Part shown: positions 42,621-53,192 of the stretch, in pieces
Layout of the letters: every line of letters starts with the position of its first letter
How positions within the stretch are numbered: position 1 is the stretch's first letter
From: Chondrus crispus
Taxonomy: Eukaryota > Rhodophyta > Florideophyceae > Gigartinales > Gigartinaceae
Direction: 5' to 3'
Length of the DNA: 64,000 nt
NCBI RefSeq assembly: GCF_000350225.1
Contig: NW_005179079.1
Location: 6,689 to 70,688 of the forward strand
The notes under the pieces: generated by a model
What the model saw: the letters and a program-made list of their open reading frames with translations, nothing else
The model's database searches: none
Told to the model about the DNA's origin: nothing
Translations under genes and position numbers: made by a program

Positions 42621-42945
42621 TAAGACGATTAGCAGCAAACGGAACATATCACCTCATGCAAGTACTGTACCCGCAATCGTTCTTTCGAAGCCCTCTACAA
42701 ACTCACCTTTCCTGATTTCTTCTTGAAATATACGACTTTTTTCGAGGTTTGCGGGAAACCATATCCTACAGTACTCTGTACAGTGCCCTCGGGATAACTG
42801 CAATCCCCTACAGTACACAGAAGGGTACAGTGCTAACAATGATCTTAGGGCCATGCAGCTATTGGTCTGTAAAAGATGAAAAAGTGCATGTATCATAAAA
42901 ACGACCAAAACAGGTTGTCGAAAGGGACCTTTTAGACCGTTCTTA
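42621..42945. other. Region 3' of the protease gene
   Basis: No gene seen. It contains clustered TACAGTA motifs (42769-42820). Confidence 0.4.
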
Positions 42946-43183
42946 GGGCCATTCCATTCATCGTGATTGGCAATCATGCAATCACGCGATCACGACATTA
43001 ATTTAACGTCTTTCTGCAAGTTAGAGCACAAGATTAATTTTAAGTCGATTGTTTATTTCTTTAATGAGCATGACCATTTTTTAGGAAACGTAGTATAAAC
43101 AACCAACCACAAGGGAGCAGCCACCATTTATTGACGTGATTGTGTGATTGCGTGATTGCCAATCACGATGAATGGAATGGCCC
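42946..43183. mobile_element. 238-bp MITE-like element with ~50-bp inverted ends
   Basis: Left GGGCCATTCCATTCATCGTG and right (reverse complement) share about 50 bases, continuing with TGATTGGCAATCA and ATTGCGTGAT-like repeats. No ORF lies inside. Flanks are TTA and TCA, so the target duplication is unclear. Confidence 0.75.
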
Positions 43184-43299
43184 TCAGATGAGAACTTATA
43201 AAGAAAAAGAAGGACTGAGGCGTTACACAGCAATTTGGTATTTATGGGTGGCAAAAAAGATAAGGGCATTTGAACGTTAGTAGTTCTCAACATCGCCTA

Positions 43300-45052
43300 C
43301 TACTTTGTTGGGCCACCTTTGGCGAGGCAACAATCTAAACACCTCCTCTGCATTGAGTCTACCAGGTTTTGCAGCTCCTCAGGACTTATTTCATCCCATG
43401 CTGCCAGTACAAACTCGCGTGGCTCCATCACGTTCTGAAACTGCCTTTGGTGGTCGTAAAACCTTCGTGCCAGTATCCCCCACACGTTTCCAATGGGATT
43501 CAGGTCTGGACTCTTTGCAGGACAGTCCATGACATGAATGTCTTCCTCTTCGGACCACTGTTTCTTCATCAAAGTACGATGGGCCGGGGCTCCGTCCTGC
43601 ATAAATGTCCAGCTGTCACCAATTTCCTCGTCAACAAAGGGAAGCAAAGCACTTTCTAGAGTATTTATGTACATCTCTTTGTTCATACTACCCTCCACAA
43701 TAACTAGGTCACTTTTTTTATTCCCTGCAAAAGCTCCCCCGACCATCAATGGCCCCCCGCCCTGCTGTCTTTTTGAGAAGACCTCCTCAAACTGCCTCAA
43801 ATCATGCCAATAGTAGGTAAAGCCGTCTGTTCCGTCGAGATTAACTTTCTTTTCGTCAGATCAGACGACTTGCTTCCAATCTGCGGGGATCCACGTCACT
43901 TTGACCTTTGCCCATTCCAAACGATTCCGTTTGTGCCTTTCTTCCATCAACGGGCTCGCATCATACGTTTAAAACGTAAGTGAGGGGTGCTTTGAAGCAC
44001 ATGCCTCACTTTCCTGGGCTTTATAGCAAGCTGCAGGTCTTTGATAAGTTTCGATGAGCTGGTTTTCCCCTTTTATGCCTCTCTAACGAGCGCCTGATGG
44101 GCTGCATCAGTTAGTTTTGTGGTATAACTACCTTCGTCCCGACCACTCGGAAACGAGGGGGGTTAGAGGTAAGGAAGCGCGCGCCGCTGAGTAACCCACG
44201 CGCCAACGCGGACCATACGGATGTACTGGAAAAGAGGGAAGGCTCACGTGACCGGTGACGCGCAGCCGGTCGGTTGTGTTAGATCTGGACGGCAGGTCAC
44301 GGGTTAGAAGCCTGAGACTAAAAGGGAAACCGGAACGGGATAGCAATTAGCCGTTAAGGGAAGGGAGGCGATTCTGCCTCCCGTTTACGGGAACCGGGCA
44401 GGTGCCCCCGGTCTTAACCCCTAAGTGGGACGCCAGGACACCTGTCCGCTACAGTAGCTGTTACTTGCCGTATACCAGCTACTGTTGTAAATTGGCTAAT
44501 TTGTGCCATTAACTACTAATTACTAGTTAGCCACCGTACGGATTATACACGTGTGCCCGTGGCCACGATCCCGGCTAAGGGTTGTGCCACGTGTTACCCG
44601 TGGCCACGCCCGCTGTTACCGGCTGTCCCACGTCGGACCCTTAGGGTACTACTGTACACGGCGGCGGGCGCGTGTACGCCCGCTCGCTACAGTAGCACCC
44701 GCCCTCCCGCGCGGTTATCATCTCGCCGGGGGGTTGTGGTACAGAATTGTACTACAAGTTTCTTGGGTCTGCCGGGGCTTTTCTTCTTTTTGTATGCGCC
44801 AGGGTTCTACAGGAAGCTTCTAATAGCGTTACGAGAGAGTTTGAGACGCACAGCTATCTCACGAATGCTCCAATTGCTTTCGCGAAAGCCAACAATTACG
44901 CATCGTTCTCCTTCGGTAAGTTGTGGTTTTCGACTCATTTGTGCCAAGGCCTGACCTGCAGAGGCAGCATCGGTGTGCTCCCTATGTGGTAAGGAGTAGC
45001 ACAACAGCAACCCTAAGATTATTGCCAGCACTGTACAATTGCGGGCGGTCAC
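43300..45052 (-). pseudogene. Tc1/mariner-like transposase, split by a solo LTR
   Basis: The N-terminus is at 44807-44940 with an HTH (LTEGERCVIVGFRESNWSI, then IREIAVRLKLS) and GRPKKLVVQF, which is cut at 44743. The frame resumes at 44117 with KLTDAAHQALVREA. The catalytic part at 43300-43800 has TFMQDGAPAHR and PAKSPDLNPIGNVWG (D34-type spacing with N instead of E before VWG; usually PIENVWG). Stops occur between 43800 and 44100. The likely start is MSRKPQLTEGE at about 44938. The element is inactive. Confidence 0.85.
44118..44743. repeat. Solo LTR inside the Tc1 transposase (626 bp)
   Basis: Begins TGTGGTATAACTACC and ends GGTTGTGGTACA. These imperfect inverted ends resemble the Gyp-A LTR start TGTAGCATAAACACC. 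Removing it restores a continuous Tc1 frame (VQF then KLTD). It contains CTACAGTAGC and TACTGTA motifs like other LTRs here. No clean target duplication (AGTTT/GAATT). Confidence 0.6.
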
Positions 45053-45304
45053 ATTCTAAAGGGGGGGTGCCCCATAAATGGGACTCTCTTCCTACCTGCG
45101 GAACGTTGAGAAACCGCCAAAAAGTATTCAAATATTAAGAAATGCAGCCCAAGTGGCCACCAAACGCCCCTCAAGTCTGGTATTACAGTCTCAATTCCCG
45201 GCGACGGAAATGCATACCGAAACACCACCATCCCCAGTCCCTGCCACATCCAAAAAAGGTGCCATTTCCTAAAGACTTAATAAAAAGCAGGACGTTTTCC
45301 TTGC

Positions 45305-46156
45305 AATACCCTTGTCGAGGGCTAAATTTGGGACACAATTTTTGAGAACGCCCATAAATCGACAACAGTTCCCTTAAAGAGCCCTCGAATATATGGTGAG
45401 CAAGTGTCCTTGAATCCCCAATAGAACTAAACTGGAACACCGCCCATTGATGGCTTGTCAATCAACACGTTTAGCAGTCTTCATTCTGCTCCCAGAGCGT
45501 TGAAATTTTCGAAAAGGGCTTTATTTGGGACAGTAGCCACTCTGAGTTACTTAACAATTATTATTACTTAAATACATCAGAGTCTCCGCAGCGTCCTGTA
45601 AACCGGATTGTGTCAACTGTCCAGTGCTCCGAGCGCTCATCTCTGCCTTTTGGTTGCCTGTATATGAAGGGGAACGGCACCTCTTGCCGAACTTTGCACG
45701 TGTCATCGCCTCCCTTTCCTCTCGCCTTCCGCGACACAATTCATCTCTCTCCATTTTCGCTTGCTCCCTTGCCGCATTTTTTCGTGCTTGCGCCTCTGCC
45801 TTTTGACCGCTTCTCCTCCTCTATTCGAACCCGTTCAGCATTTGTTTCTTTGTCCAGCTGGTTGCGCCGATCGATCGATCGATCCTGATCAGGTCTCCAA
45901 CCGTAAGACACCACGACGGTGCTCCACACTGCAATACTCTCCTCGTCCCTCCGCCACATTGGGCGGTTGGCCTTCGACTGATTCCAAGCAATATCGAATT
46001 AACAGAATCGTTGTCAGGCAATGCAATGCGGAGGCCTTTGATGGATTCTGTTTTGTCTGAAGTCTCAGTGAATATTGCCCTCAGCTTGCCCCATGTGTCA
46101 CTATCACTGAGTCTTTTTTGAACTCTTAAGCGCCGACGCTGGTCCTGCGTTGTCAA
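45305..46156 (-). mobile_element. Pogo-C: remnant of a Pogo-B relative
   Basis: The left end TACCCTTGTCGAGGGCTAAA (45305) followed by TTTGGGACA copies the Pogo-B end, and a second inner TTTGGGACA lies about 200 bp further (45518), as in Pogo-B. Minus-strand frames (45551-45754, 45821-46156) give a decayed transposase tail (SDTWGKLRAIFTETSD, comparable to SETIEDLRNIFDSGDS of Pogo-B). The catalytic domain and right end are missing. Confidence 0.6.
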
Positions 46157-46772
46157 TGCGATTAATTAATGCTGCGCAGGTCCGTTCACGTTCAAATGCA
46201 GCAGTCTTGAGTTGGAGGAAGTGGCGCTACTATACTAGGCGGGTGCCAGGGGCTCCGCCGAGTACAGTAGTAAGATGATAACCGATACGGTGCATACGAG
46301 GCCAGCTCGTGTAGATGTGACCACGTGGGAGTTCACGTGTAGTTATTGGCACCAGGTAGTGCAGGTGTACACGTGGTGCGCGACCGATCGGTGGGTTAGT
46401 ACAGTAGTCATTTTTAGTTACCGTAAGCTACAGTAAGCTGGCTACAGTATGTACAGCTACTCTAGTCCGTCCGGTGCCACCGCCCTACTAGGGGTATAAG
46501 ATAGGGGGGCACCGGGCTGGAGGTAAACCGAGGCAAGCACGCCTCCCCTTACTACTTACCCTAGTCCTCTCTCCGTACGGTTAAGTAATACCTTCAGGTT
46601 TCCAGCTCGCCACCGGTCGTACTGCTCTTCACCCCAGTACGACTGCTCGTGTCCTGCGTAGTGTACCTCCCTCGTCCAGTGCTTCCTACCGTTCCGGATT
46701 ATTCTACCTGACGCTCCAGTGTAGCGGTCCCCCAGGCTCCCTCATTTTTAGGTACAGCCTGTCCTTTTCCGT
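46157..46772. other. LTR-like sequence, no gene
   Basis: Contains repeated TACAGTA/TACAGTAA motifs (46264, 46398-46456) and CACGTG-type sites as in the Gyp-A LTR, next to a Gag fragment. It is likely a degraded gypsy LTR/leader, but its boundaries are not defined. Confidence 0.4.
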
Positions 46773-47015
46773 TTACGGTTTAGCGTCCCTACGGTTGTAC
46801 TGCAGTAGCCGCTGAACGGTCTCGGAAACTGCGGCACGGGTTGCAGGTGCGAGTTCCCGCACGAAGTAGTGCCTGAGGGACTGTTCGGAGAACACTGCCG
46901 TGCACCGGAACGCGGCAGTTTCTAACCGGTCCGCAAAGGTGCTCTCCGTTTTGTTGGGTTTCTGTCGCGACGTAGCGAAAGCGTCGTACGCTTCACCTAA
47001 CACGTTGTCGTGCAC
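46773..47015 (-). pseudogene. Gypsy Gag fragment, Gyp-A type
   Basis: 80-codon minus frame closely matching the Gyp-A Gag segment at 23760-23984 (TFADRLETAAFRCTAVFSEQ, APATRAAVSETVQRL). Similarity stops at the CACGTTGTCG/CACGTCGTCG point near 47011, where another sequence begins. It is a truncated piece of an element. Confidence 0.85.
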
Positions 47016-48509
47016 TGAGGGGGAAGGGTGGGATCCCCCTCTGGCAGAGCGCGCGCGTTCGGGGGGCGCGTGTAGGGGGTTATCGGGAGACCACCCGTAA
47101 GGGACCGGTACGGGGCCGGGCGCAAAGCGCAGTAGGGAAAGTAAGGGAAAAAGTGGGAAAACAGAGCCCCGGAGGGGCGGAGCGGTAGGGACAGCTGTCG
47201 CGCGGAGAGCCGGGCGTGGCGGGACGACGCGCGCGGTAGAGACAGGAGGGAATCGGGACGTAGATGGCTCGCAGGGTACCGTCGTGGGACGGGGACCGAC
47301 GCGAGGCTACGACTCCGTTCCAGAAACCCGAGTTGTGGACCCAAAGCTTCGTAAGGATTAATTAGGGTCGGACGTCGGCTATATACTAGCCGACGTCGGG
47401 GCTATAATTAATTAAACTAAAAGATACTAAATTAAAACGACGGCGGCGACGACCGGAGAAACTCCTCGTGGGGAGGTATGACAACTATTACACGTGGGGG
47501 ATGACACCTGGACACAGGAGCCTTGACGCCCGGGTACACGTGGCGCGCGGTACACGTGGGTCCTGGAGAAGGAGTCGTGCTGGCCGGGGACAGGTGTCCC
47601 CCCTGAGAAAGGGAAAGGTGGGTCAATGCACTACATAGCCCCCCTCTTAGAATAGAGCGTCCTCGCGAACCCTGGTTTCGGCGACTGGTGTACCGCCGGT
47701 GGTCTGGCACGGGACATCGCCTTGTCCGGAGTTATGAGGGGGGGCGGGCACCTGCCCGCTGCGATGTCCACCTCTTCACGCCACGCGCACTTCTTCGTAC
47801 CAGCACGCGTCTTCCACCCACGCGCGCTCCTTCGTGCTCGGCGAGACGCGGGCGCAGGCGTACCTGTCCGCCTCGACGAGCGCGATGTTCTCCGATGCGT
47901 CCTTCCTCGCGTCACGAGCGCGGTGTTCTCCGATGCGTCCTTTCCTTGCGTCACGAGCGCGGTGTTCCCCCATGCTCCCTTCCTCGCGTCACGAGCGCGG
48001 TGTTCTCCGTGCTCCCTTCCTCGCGCCAACGAGCGCCGTTTTCACCCATGCTCCCTTCCTCGCGTCACGAGCGCGGTTTTCACCACGCTCCCTGACTCGG
48101 GTCCGCCAGCGCGGTTTTCCGCGGCCTCCGGGTCGTGTGGAATACGATGGTAACGGATACGCGAACGGCGCGGGGAGGGGCACGCCCAGCGCAGGCCAAG
48201 GGGGGGGGCCGTGGCTCGAGCCCGGGTTGGCTCTTCGAGGACAGGTGTCCCGGCGGAGGGCAGGTGTCCCGTAACAGGAGGCGGCAGTCCGGGCCTTACA
48301 TATGTACCGTAGCCCCCCCTGATACTCGGGCGTCGCGAGCCCTGACTATGGCGGTTCGTGTACCGCTGGGGGACTTGACGATCCCCCGCTAGCCATGATC
48401 GGGGGCGGAACGTAGGTGGCTGAGGGCAACGGTATTCGTGGGTCCCCTGAAGTAGGTCGGCGCCCAGGGCCACACCGCAGCAGCTCACCTCTGTGCCCCT
48501 TCCCGCGTT
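47016..48509. other. Gyp-C 3'-side region with repeats, possible LTR
   Basis: This is where the 3' LTR of Gyp-C should lie, but its partner is beyond the window, so the LTR cannot be delimited. Two related segments (about 47560-47720 and 48215-48395) share ACAGGTGTCCC, TAGCCCCCC and a TGTACCGC block, suggesting tandem LTR-like copies. A 38-bp tandem repeat lies between. An inverted TCGGACGTCGGC/GCCGACGTCGG surrounds TATATAC near 47375. Confidence 0.4.
47876..48105 (+). repeat. 38-bp tandem repeat, six units
   Basis: Units start at 47876, 47914, 47953, 47991, 48029 and 48067 with ACGAGCGCGGTGTTCTCC and drift in the second half. No function known. Confidence 0.85.
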
Positions 48510-48761
48510 TTGTTTTGTGACAACTCCGCCTTTCGACGCGCGAACGCGGAGCCCACGATACGCAAGGTACGCCGTACCAGTCCCTTACCTCCGTGGCGCC
48601 GACGTGATAGAGGCCCGCGGCGGTGGCATCCCCGAGCGAACGCGTACTGTCCCGCCTCCACGAGATGCACGCGCCGGTGTACCCCCCCGGGGGAGTCTCG
48701 GCCCTCCAGAGCGAGCTGTGGCCCCGACCCCGAGACTTATGGGGTCGGACCTTGTACGACG

Positions 48762-50369
48762 ATGCGCTACTCTTCGAGCGAGCCCCTTTTATCGCCGGAG
48801 GGTTTGCGCGACGCGGAATTGATCCGTGCGTACGCAACGTCTACTGGGGAACTCCCTGGGGGTTTGAGCGTGGCAGCCGTCGGCTCTCGCGACTTCACGC
48901 GCCGTCTGGTCGTGGAGCCGGCTTTGTTGCGTTCGGAATTCAGACGGGTGAACACGGAGACCCGTGTGGCCTTCGTGGAACTAATTCGCCAATGTATACG
49001 CCGTACCCCCTGCAACAGGCTCGTCCCTCGGGCTTGGAACCTGGACACCTGGGCGTATCGGGCCGATGGGGACCGGGGGTACGTTGCGAATCTGAAACGA
49101 ATATTTGATGAACTCCGCATCCGGGAGGAAGAACCCTCGGTGGCCATGATGACCTGGGACCGACCTCTGTTGCCAGAGGACTTCGCTCGATCCCCAGATC
49201 GGAGGCGCGACCGCGCGATGCATGCCAAGCTCAAGTTTGAGCGACGCATGCGTAATCGGATGGGGGTGTTCGTCGCATACGAATGGGTGGAGGTAAAGAC
49301 ATTCGAGCGGACGGTGTTGAGCACGCGGTATCCTGAGATACCGATGTGGTTTGCGCAGTATGAAGTCCCTGCGGACTTCATTGCGGAAATTCCCCCGTGC
49401 GTGGTGTACTTTGGACTGAGTCTCACAGAGGACCCTCAGTCCGCACGCTGGATGGTTTTTCTCAGCGAGTGGCTCGCCTTAGTTGCGGGGCGGTTCTTGA
49501 AGTACGCCCACGAGGGGCGGTTATTCATCCTCCCGACCATGGTCGTGGAGTGGTTGCACCGGCTGGACTTGACGCGCATCCTGGGTAGCCCAGAAGCACA
49601 GCGACAGTTACGGGTCCTCCTGGCTCTCCACGGGGACATCGACTGGTCGCGCGTCCCTTACGCCCAAGGCCATCACTTCGACAACCCCCGGAGCAGGCAC
49701 TACTCCCCGGGGAGACAGCATGACGCGGGCCGCCCGGACCGTGTCAACTGGGTCCGGCTCGAGAGCGGAACGCTTCGCCTGGACCAACCGGAATTCCTGA
49801 GGGGAGGGGAAGGGGTTGCCGAAGGAGGCGGCGGAGGGGGACGTTCCGGAGAAGTCCGGGTCGCGGAGCGAGAGGGCGATGGTCGACGCGTCCGGCGTCG
49901 CGGCGTCGGTTTCGGGAAGGGTACTGAGGACCCCCGCCCAAGGGGGGTGGAGCGACGCGATACAGCGACGATGACGGACGCCGAGCTGCGCGGTTGGCTG
50001 AAGGATCCGCAATGGCGAGAACAGCTACATCGTCTGCTCGCGGAGGAGACGTCGGGGCCGAGCGAGGTCGCGGCAGGTGAGCCCGCGCGGGACGTGCTCG
50101 CGGCCTCCTCGTCGCCGGTGCAAGACGACCACGCTGTGAGGACCCCGACGGCGGTCGCCTCCGGAGGGCTCGTGCCGCATGAGGGGGACGCGACGCGTAA
50201 GGTCGGTGTTACCGCGCGTAGCAGCGTGCCGGAGACGATCGGCTATTACCGCGGTGCGGCAGGGAGTCTCGCCCAATGCGAGGGAGTATACGACATGAAG
50301 TCGGAAGTAGGGCCGCGGCGCGGGGAGGTGACGGCGGGCCGTGAGCGAACAGCACAGTGCGGGAGGTAG
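48762..50369 (+). CDS. Gyp-C antisense 3' ORF, unknown protein
   Basis: On the strand opposite to Gyp-C pol, reading inward from the 3' side. The frame is open from 48510; the ATG at 48762 (MRYSSSEPLLSPEG) begins the part that looks like a folded protein, about 535 codons. The middle (about residues 30-330) is helical with aromatic-rich segments (MWFAQYEVPADFI, ARWMVFLSEWLALVAGRF, WLHRLDLTRILGSP). The C-terminal 200 residues are Gly/Arg/Glu-rich and probably disordered. No known domain is recognised. It is uninterrupted, unlike the Gyp-A equivalent, which argues for coding. The 3' end runs into a 104-bp tandem repeat. Confidence 0.55.
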   Translation: MRYSSSEPLLSPEGLRDAELIRAYATSTGELPGGLSVAAVGSRDFTRRLVVEPALLRSEFRRVNTETRVAFVELIRQCIRRTPCNRLVPRAWNLDTWAYRADGDRGYVANLKRIFDELRIREEEPSVAMMTWDRPLLPEDFARSPDRRRDRAMHAKLKFERRMRNRMGVFVAYEWVEVKTFERTVLSTRYPEIPMWFAQYEVPADFIAEIPPCVVYFGLSLTEDPQSARWMVFLSEWLALVAGRFLKYAHEGRLFILPTMVVEWLHRLDLTRILGSPEAQRQLRVLLALHGDIDWSRVPYAQGHHFDNPRSRHYSPGRQHDAGRPDRVNWVRLESGTLRLDQPEFLRGGEGVAEGGGGGGRSGEVRVAEREGDGRRVRRRGVGFGKGTEDPRPRGVERRDTATMTDAELRGWLKDPQWREQLHRLLAEETSGPSEVAAGEPARDVLAASSSPVQDDHAVRTPTAVASGGLVPHEGDATRKVGVTARSSVPETIGYYRGAAGSLAQCEGVYDMKSEVGPRRGEVTAGRERTAQCGR

Positions 50370-50504
50370 TCCTCGTCGAGTCGAGGGCATAAAACGAGAC
50401 GAAGTCGGAAGTAGGGACGCGGCGCGCGGCGGTGAGGGCGGGCCGTCAGCGACAGCGCAGCGCGGAAGGTAATTCTCGCCGAGGGCGAGGGGATAAAACG
50501 ACAC
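50297..50504 (+). repeat. 104-bp tandem repeat with hairpins at the end of the antisense ORF
   Basis: Two units (GAAGTCGGAAGTAGGG ... GGGCATAAAACGAGAC, and the same with changes) start at about 50297 and 50401, with a partial third start. Each holds a small stem (CTCGTCGAGTCGAG, CTCGCCGAGGGCGAG) followed by ATAAAACGA. The stop of the antisense ORF lies in the first unit. Confidence 0.75.
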
Positions 50505-51342
50505 GAACTCGGGGGTAGGAATCACCCGTTTCAGGCGGCACTTCGTAGAGGGTGCCACCGGTAGACGGGGGAGTGGTTCTGGGTTCCCTCACGAAGACAG
50601 CGTCTTCTTCAAGCGAGCACCAATTTTTCTTCTCCCCCCCTCCGCGCGGGTCGAGGCCCGGGACACGCTATAACGTGGGCAAGGACTTCGTCATGGTGTG
50701 TACCAATTTCTCGCCTCTCCCGTGCGGGTAGGGGCCCGGGACATGCTATGCCGAAGGGCATAGCGGTCGTGGTCGCCGCGTACGAGATGGCCCCGTGCGG
50801 GGAGAGGACGCGACAAAGCGCGAGAACGGATCGACGCACATGTCGGGCTGGTGGCTCGGTCCTGAGGCGGGAGCGGATCGTTGCCGACGGACGCGTGAGA
50901 CCGGGGTGGATACCACAGTTGCTCGACGTGGGAGGGGAGCGTCTTTCTCTCCCTCCACGGGGGGTGGTGACCCGCGAGGACGCGGGGAGAGGGAGCGACT
51001 GCTGTACCGCGGGACGAGACACCGTCAACCGCTCCCGGAAGGGACGGGTCGGTGTCTGTTCTCGCCCGGGAGTGGGCTTTCCCAACCAAAAAATGAAAAA
51101 TCAAACCATTCCCAAAAAATCAAAAAAAATCAAATACGACAGGTGGGCGGCGTTGACTGGCTAGGGCGTCCGGCGGCGGTCCGCGTCGACGCGTCGCATG
51201 TTTCCAGGGGCTCCACAGTAGGCTATTGTACCTCAACCGAGGTGCTGGGGCGCGATCCATCCCTCTAATTCTCGATTCCCACGCTGTCGGGATGCCCCCA
51301 TAGAGCGCGGTCGGGGATTGGTACCCGCTTTCTTCGGCAATA
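50505..51342. other. Region between antisense ORF and Gyp-C pol end
   Basis: No gene supported. GC-rich, with repeated CGGGACAYGCTAT segments near 50660 and 50740. Ends where the two coding strands meet tail to tail. Confidence 0.4.
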
Positions 51343-52234
51343 TCACGCGACCGTGTTGTAGTCGATATGACGGGCGGGCTCCCAGGTCGACTCGGCGTCG
51401 CTGTACCCGTACCAACGTACGCGAAACAGGGGGAGCCCGTCATCTCCCGGCCCGTGCCCGGTGAGCGATTGCACGACGTAGGTGTCGGTGCGGTCTCCCG
51501 CAGAGGAAGCAGGAGGGAGGGCCTGCCCCGATGGCACGCGTAGAGGTACGCGGAAGGCGTCGGGTCGGAACGTGCACCTCGCGGCCAGGTGCGCCGCACC
51601 AGACGAGATGAACGCGCGGTGAGCGGGGTCGGTCGCCGGGGGGGCGGAGGCCCTGTCGCGGCGGGGCGCGGGTGGTTCCGTAGGGTCCACTGTTGGCTCT
51701 TGGGGTCCCTCGCCGTTTGCGAGCGCGTAACGGGACGCGTGTCCTTCGTTAGGATTTTTGAATCCGGCGGCGGGGGGTGGTTCGCTGTTTCGGGGCGGTT
51801 CGCCCCGATTCGAGAGCGGAACCCAGCGAGACGTGTGAGGGCGTCCTCGGTTCCTCCGCCGATGACGGCGTCCTTCAGCCCGGGCGGCCGCGGCCTTGCG
51901 AGCACCGGTGTCGCGGGGGTCCCTTCCGAAGAGGTCGCGTCGGGGAGGTTTTCATCTTCCCCGTTTGAGGACCCCGGTCCCAGCGGGGGATCTGTCACGT
52001 TGCTACGCAGCGGGGGAGACCTGACGACCCGGTCGCGAGAGAGCCGGTCCTTCAGTCCCGTCCCCCGTAAGATGGTGACGGTGTGGTCGTCCACCTGTAC
52101 GACAGGGAAGGGTCCCTCGGTCCGCGGTGCGAGCTTATTGTTAACCCGGTCCTTGTCCGTTTTCTCCTCGGATCGTAGCGCAGCCTCGCGGTTCACGAGT
52201 ACCTGATCCCCCACCCGATAGTCCAGGGTGGGGT
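51343..52234 (-). pseudogene. Gyp-C integrase C-terminus and chromodomain (distal to Cop-C)
   Basis: The frame from the Cop-C junction encodes the GPY-type tail (VGDQVLVNREAALRSEEK, GPFPVVQVDDHTVTI). A Pro-rich linker follows. The chromodomain (LFRVRWYGYSDAESTWEPA, stop at 51343) is in a different frame (51343-51690), so a frameshift lies near 51700. The product would tether integration to chromatin. Confidence 0.85.
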
Positions 52235-52239
52235 GGCGT
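52235..52239. repeat. Cop-C target-site duplication GGCGT (left)
   Basis: GGCGT here and at 59308-59312 flank the two LTRs exactly. Joining the flanks restores Gyp-C integrase codons. Confidence 0.95.
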
Positions 52240-52608
52240 TGTCGGACTTATGAGGTCTCGGAGACTCGAGATAATCGACAGATAATTGGTCACACGTCAG
52301 CCCAAAACGAAATCGAGATCGACTCGAAATAATAAGAAATTTACATTCAGTCCGTCGGCGATTAGCGCCGACGAGACTGAGTCCACCACATATACCTGGG
52401 TACGATCCTCATCACTAGTAGAGGAGGCAGTTGGGTTTATCGAAGTAAAGTGCATTTTATGCGTATCTTTGACAGAAGGGAAGAGACCCCTCTACCCAAC
52501 ATCCTGTTCTCCTTTTTCACCACGCCCCCTCCCGCACCAGCCTTTACTGCTCGACGATTGTACGACGAGAACCTCGTGCGCAGAGAGCAAAGAAGGTTTC
52601 CAACGACA
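52240..52608 (+). repeat. Cop-C 5' LTR (369 bp)
   Basis: Nearly identical to 58939-59307. It contains an inverted GTCGGCGATTAGCGCCGAC segment near 52350. Confidence 0.95.
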
Positions 52609-52681
52609 ATCCGGATTCTGGATACTTATCTTCGCTCATACGTTTACCTTGAATCTACTTGTGCCCTAGTGGTTGACCACC

Positions 52682-53185
52682 ATGGCTACCGCTACCCGTA
52701 CTCAAGTGAATGCTCGGTACCAGCGCCTCAAGCGATCTGCATCTATAGTAGAACCCACTACTGAACATGGAAAACAGCTACGGGACGTAGCTCTCTACAC
52801 CCTCAACCTGTACCCCATAGCCGACGAATCGGCAAGTTCTGCGGGTGTAACTATGCCCCCTATTGAGGAAGTGAGAGAAGCCATGAAGAGTTTGATGCCG
52901 TCACCTGAGGACATTCTAACTGTGGAACTACTACGCGCGCCTATGTTCCCTCTTGCTTCGTTACGGGATGTCGCGACTCTCTATGGATTTGGTGGTGTTC
53001 TTGACGGTTTGAGCACAGCATTAGAACTGAGTTCTAGTGATACCAGCAACCGTTCGATCATGACACACGTTTGGATTAAAAACTTCTTAGGGTGCTCTCA
53101 AGATACTATTCGCACCGCTGTGGGAACGTATCGTCGTACTCGGGAATCAAAACCTCCTAACCAGACAAAGGAGTGCTGCAACTGA
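52682..53185 (+). CDS. Cop-C ORF1, Gag N-terminal-like
   Basis: Starts at the ATG in ACCACCATGG, a good eukaryotic initiation context, about 75 bases after the LTR. It encodes about 167 residues, mostly helical, with no recognised motif. It is followed after a few bases by ORF2 in another frame, so it may be the front of Gag separated by a frameshift or an independent small protein. Confidence 0.6.
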   Translation: MATATRTQVNARYQRLKRSASIVEPTTEHGKQLRDVALYTLNLYPIADESASSAGVTMPPIEEVREAMKSLMPSPEDILTVELLRAPMFPLASLRDVATLYGFGGVLDGLSTALELSSSDTSNRSIMTHVWIKNFLGCSQDTIRTAVGTYRRTRESKPPNQTKECCN

Positions 53186-53192
53186 AGCACCC

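Noticed and set aside
45551..45754. Independent small gene near 45.6 kb
   Set aside because: Position relative to the two TTTGGGACA motifs fits the decayed tail of a Pogo-B-type transposase.
47631..48153. Plus- and minus-strand ORFs over the 38-bp repeat (basic or Cys-rich products)
   Set aside because: They are open only because the repeat lacks stops in several frames; no domain and no conserved start.
50609..51085. Minus ORFs downstream of Gyp-C pol as an extra pol domain
   Set aside because: The chromodomain stop at 51343 ends pol; these frames show no retroelement motif.
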